NCBI GenBank assembly: GCA_937957815.1 | Contig: CALFXN010000641.1 | Span: 1-8,196 of the forward strand | Reading direction: 5' to 3' | DNA length: 8,196 nt | Origin: an uncultured Synergistales bacterium | GTDB taxonomy: Bacteria; Synergistota; Synergistia; Synergistales; Aminobacteriaceae | In this document: positions 6,847 through 8,196 of the stretch, in pieces | Layout: each line of letters begins with the position of its first letter | How positions within the stretch are numbered: the first letter of the stretch is position 1 | The notes under the pieces: generated by a model | Database searches by the model: none | Seen by the model: the letters and a program-made list of their open reading frames with translations, nothing else | Told to the model about the DNA's origin: nothing | Translations under genes and position numbers: made by a program

Positions 6847-6854
6847 GTGACGGG

Positions 6855-8196
6855 ATGGCGCGCGAACCGCAGTGTCGCATCGGACTGTTCCGCTTCAGTC
6901 GATTCGGGAACGCCGCGATCGGATCGGGAATTGTTCTTGCGCTCTCGCTCGTCGCGCTTCATATCGCCGGGGAAACGTATCGCGAACGCCTGCTCGCGGA
7001 AGAACGAACCCGCGTCTCAGCGGAACTCACGCCGTACGGAATCGCCCTCGGCGTCCTCCTCGACCGCCAATTCGCCGCCATCGACGGGCTCGACTCGCTC
7101 ATACGCTCGCATGCGGGAGGAGACATCGAAAATCTCCGGGATCACTTCCTCCGGTACGCCGAGAACTTCTACCCTCGCAGGAAGGGTCTTCGCGCACTTC
7201 AGATCTTTCCGCGTTCGGGAAGGGTTTTCGTCTATCCCGAGGCCGGGAACGAGGCGTCGCTGAAACGGACGCTCGATGACCTCGTCAACGATGAACGCCC
7301 CGCCGTCCGCGAGGACGTCCGGCGCGCGATCGAAACGAAAAGTTCGACGGTGAGTGGTCCGTACGAACTGCGTCAGGGTGGACTCGGGCTCGTCACGCGA
7401 CGCGCCGTCTTCACGGGCGATACGCTCTGGGGAATCACCGTCATCGTCACGGACATCCCGTCCCTGCTTCGCGAGGCGGGTCTCGAACCCTCTCCCGACG
7501 GCATCGAGACCGCCATACGGAACGATCGCGGATTCGTCTTCCACGGACGAACGGAGGTCTTCGATTCCCTTCCCGCATCCTGCGACATTCCTCTCGCCTC
7601 GGGACACTGGCGGCTCGCCGCGATACCGGCCGAAGGCTGGGAACGTTCCGTCTCGGGCTCGATGCGTCTTTTCAGGATCATGGGGACGATGCTTGCGCTT
7701 CTCCTCTCGTTCCTCGCGTTTCTGTCGGTCTACCGGGGAGAGACGCTTAGAGAGCTCGTCAAGGCGCAGAACATCGAGCTCGACGACTCTCGACACCGCT
7801 ACCGCCAGCTCTTCGACGCGAATCCGGACGCGCTGTTCGTCGTGACGCCCACGGGGGAGATCCTCGACGCGAACCGGTCCGCATGCAACTCCTACGGATA
7901 TTCGCCCGAGGAATTCCGCTCCCTCGGGATCGAAACGCTCTCCCCCGACGACCGCAACAGGGAGATCCGGAAACGACTCGTCGTCGCGTCCCTCTCCGGA
8001 ACGCCGTTCGAGTGGCGTCACCGGCGCAGGGACGGGAGCGAATTCTCCGTCGAGATCCATTCCGCGGCGATCACGCTCCAGAAGAGATCGTGCCTGCTCG
8101 AAACGGTCCGTGACATCACCGAACGCAAGGAGGAGACGATGCGACGGGAGATGGAACTCGAACGCCGCGTCCTGGAGCGCACCGCGAAACTCGAAG
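6855..8196 (+). CDS. Membrane sensor protein: CHASE domain, PAS domain, coiled-coil linker (3'-truncated; probable histidine kinase)
   Basis: The frame is open from the ATG at 6855 to the window edge (447 residues, no stop), so the output domain is not seen. A membrane helix at about 19-38 is followed by an extracytoplasmic CHASE domain (about 60-210). Its typical stretches are LRALQIFPRSGRVFVYPEAGNE, where the GN is family-like, SGPYELRQGGLGLVTRRAVF and LWGITVIVTDIPSLLREAGL. A second helix lies at about 272-293. A PAS domain spans about 312-424 (RYRQLFDANPDALFVV, ILDANRSACNSYGYSPEEF, then ETVRDITERKEE). The final residues (ELERRVLERTAKLE) match the start of the coiled coil that joins PAS to HisKA in many kinases, and closely resemble the ESRVRERTRELE linker of the kinase at 1088-3226. 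A histidine kinase is therefore the best guess; GGDEF or HD-GYP outputs also follow CHASE-PAS modules. It is transcribed divergently from the operon and may share control with it. Confidence 0.9.
   Translation, partial: MAREPQCRIGLFRFSRFGNAAIGSGIVLALSLVALHIAGETYRERLLAEERTRVSAELTPYGIALGVLLDRQFAAIDGLDSLIRSHAGGDIENLRDHFLRYAENFYPRRKGLRALQIFPRSGRVFVYPEAGNEASLKRTLDDLVNDERPAVREDVRRAIETKSSTVSGPYELRQGGLGLVTRRAVFTGDTLWGITVIVTDIPSLLREAGLEPSPDGIETAIRNDRGFVFHGRTEVFDSLPASCDIPLASGHWRLAAIPAEGWERSVSGSMRLFRIMGTMLALLLSFLAFLSVYRGETLRELVKAQNIELDDSRHRYRQLFDANPDALFVVTPTGEILDANRSACNSYGYSPEEFRSLGIETLSPDDRNREIRKRLVVASLSGTPFEWRHRRRDGSEFSVEIHSAAITLQKRSCLLETVRDITERKEETMRREMELERRVLERTAKLE

Larger units (their letters stand above)
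6680..6854. other. Divergent intergenic region between the operon and the CHASE-PAS sensor gene
   Basis: These 175 bp are the only sizeable non-coding stretch in the window. The centre (about 6740-6795) is visibly AT-rich against its GC-rich surroundings, as expected of promoter DNA. It holds a plausible minus-strand promoter, an imperfect palindrome and a short direct repeat, listed separately. On the plus strand no convincing -35/-10 pair was found for the sensor gene: CATACT (6768-6773) and CATATT (6787-6792) resemble -10 boxes but lack a partner at the right distance. If the operon starts at the TTG at 6742, the region shrinks to 112 bp. Confidence 0.7.

Noticed and set aside
7017..8060. 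347-codon open frame on the minus strand
   Set aside because: It lies opposite the CHASE-PAS gene, whose frame has clear membrane helices and domain motifs. The antisense product is a charged, motif-free shadow.

Overview
The window comes from a GC-rich bacterium. Coding frames run almost edge to edge and strongly favour G/C in third positions, which is why long spurious frames open opposite the real genes. Proteins with two membrane segments around an extracytoplasmic sensor, PAS domains, an HD-GYP phosphodiesterase and a FapA/DUF342 protein suggest an environmental, signalling-rich bacterium (for example a deltaproteobacterial-type lineage or a spirochaete). The sequence alone does not fix the phylum. 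I see no tRNA, rRNA, CRISPR array, insertion sequence or phage gene.

Layout: (1) At the left edge, on the plus strand, is the 3' part of an ATPase gene from a peptide/nickel-type ABC importer (1-623). (2) It converges on a four-gene minus-strand operon filling 646-6679. In transcription order this is a FapA/DUF342 protein (6679-5150), a soluble triple-PAS HD-GYP c-di-GMP phosphodiesterase (5128-3266), a membrane sensor PAS histidine kinase (3226-1088) and a stand-alone Rcp1-like response regulator (1080-646). Gaps between these genes are only 21, 39 and 7 nt. A 19-bp perfect inverted repeat sits where the operon meets the ABC gene, with one arm inside the response-regulator coding sequence. 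(3) A 175-bp divergent intergenic region (6680-6854) has an AT-rich core with a plausible extended -10 promoter for the operon and an imperfect palindrome. (4) Divergently, on the plus strand, a CHASE-PAS membrane sensor gene starts at 6855 and runs off the right edge. It is open to the window end, so no stop codon is seen.

How the genes may work together: the kinase and the adjacent single-domain regulator look like a cognate phosphorelay pair. Co-transcription with an HD-GYP enzyme and a FapA-type beta-helix protein suggests that environmental or redox/ligand sensing is coupled to c-di-GMP turnover and to a surface, motility or cell-envelope output. The divergent CHASE sensor would add a second membrane input, probably also a kinase. 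These links are inferred from domain content and gene spacing. No flagellar or other output genes lie in the window to confirm them.
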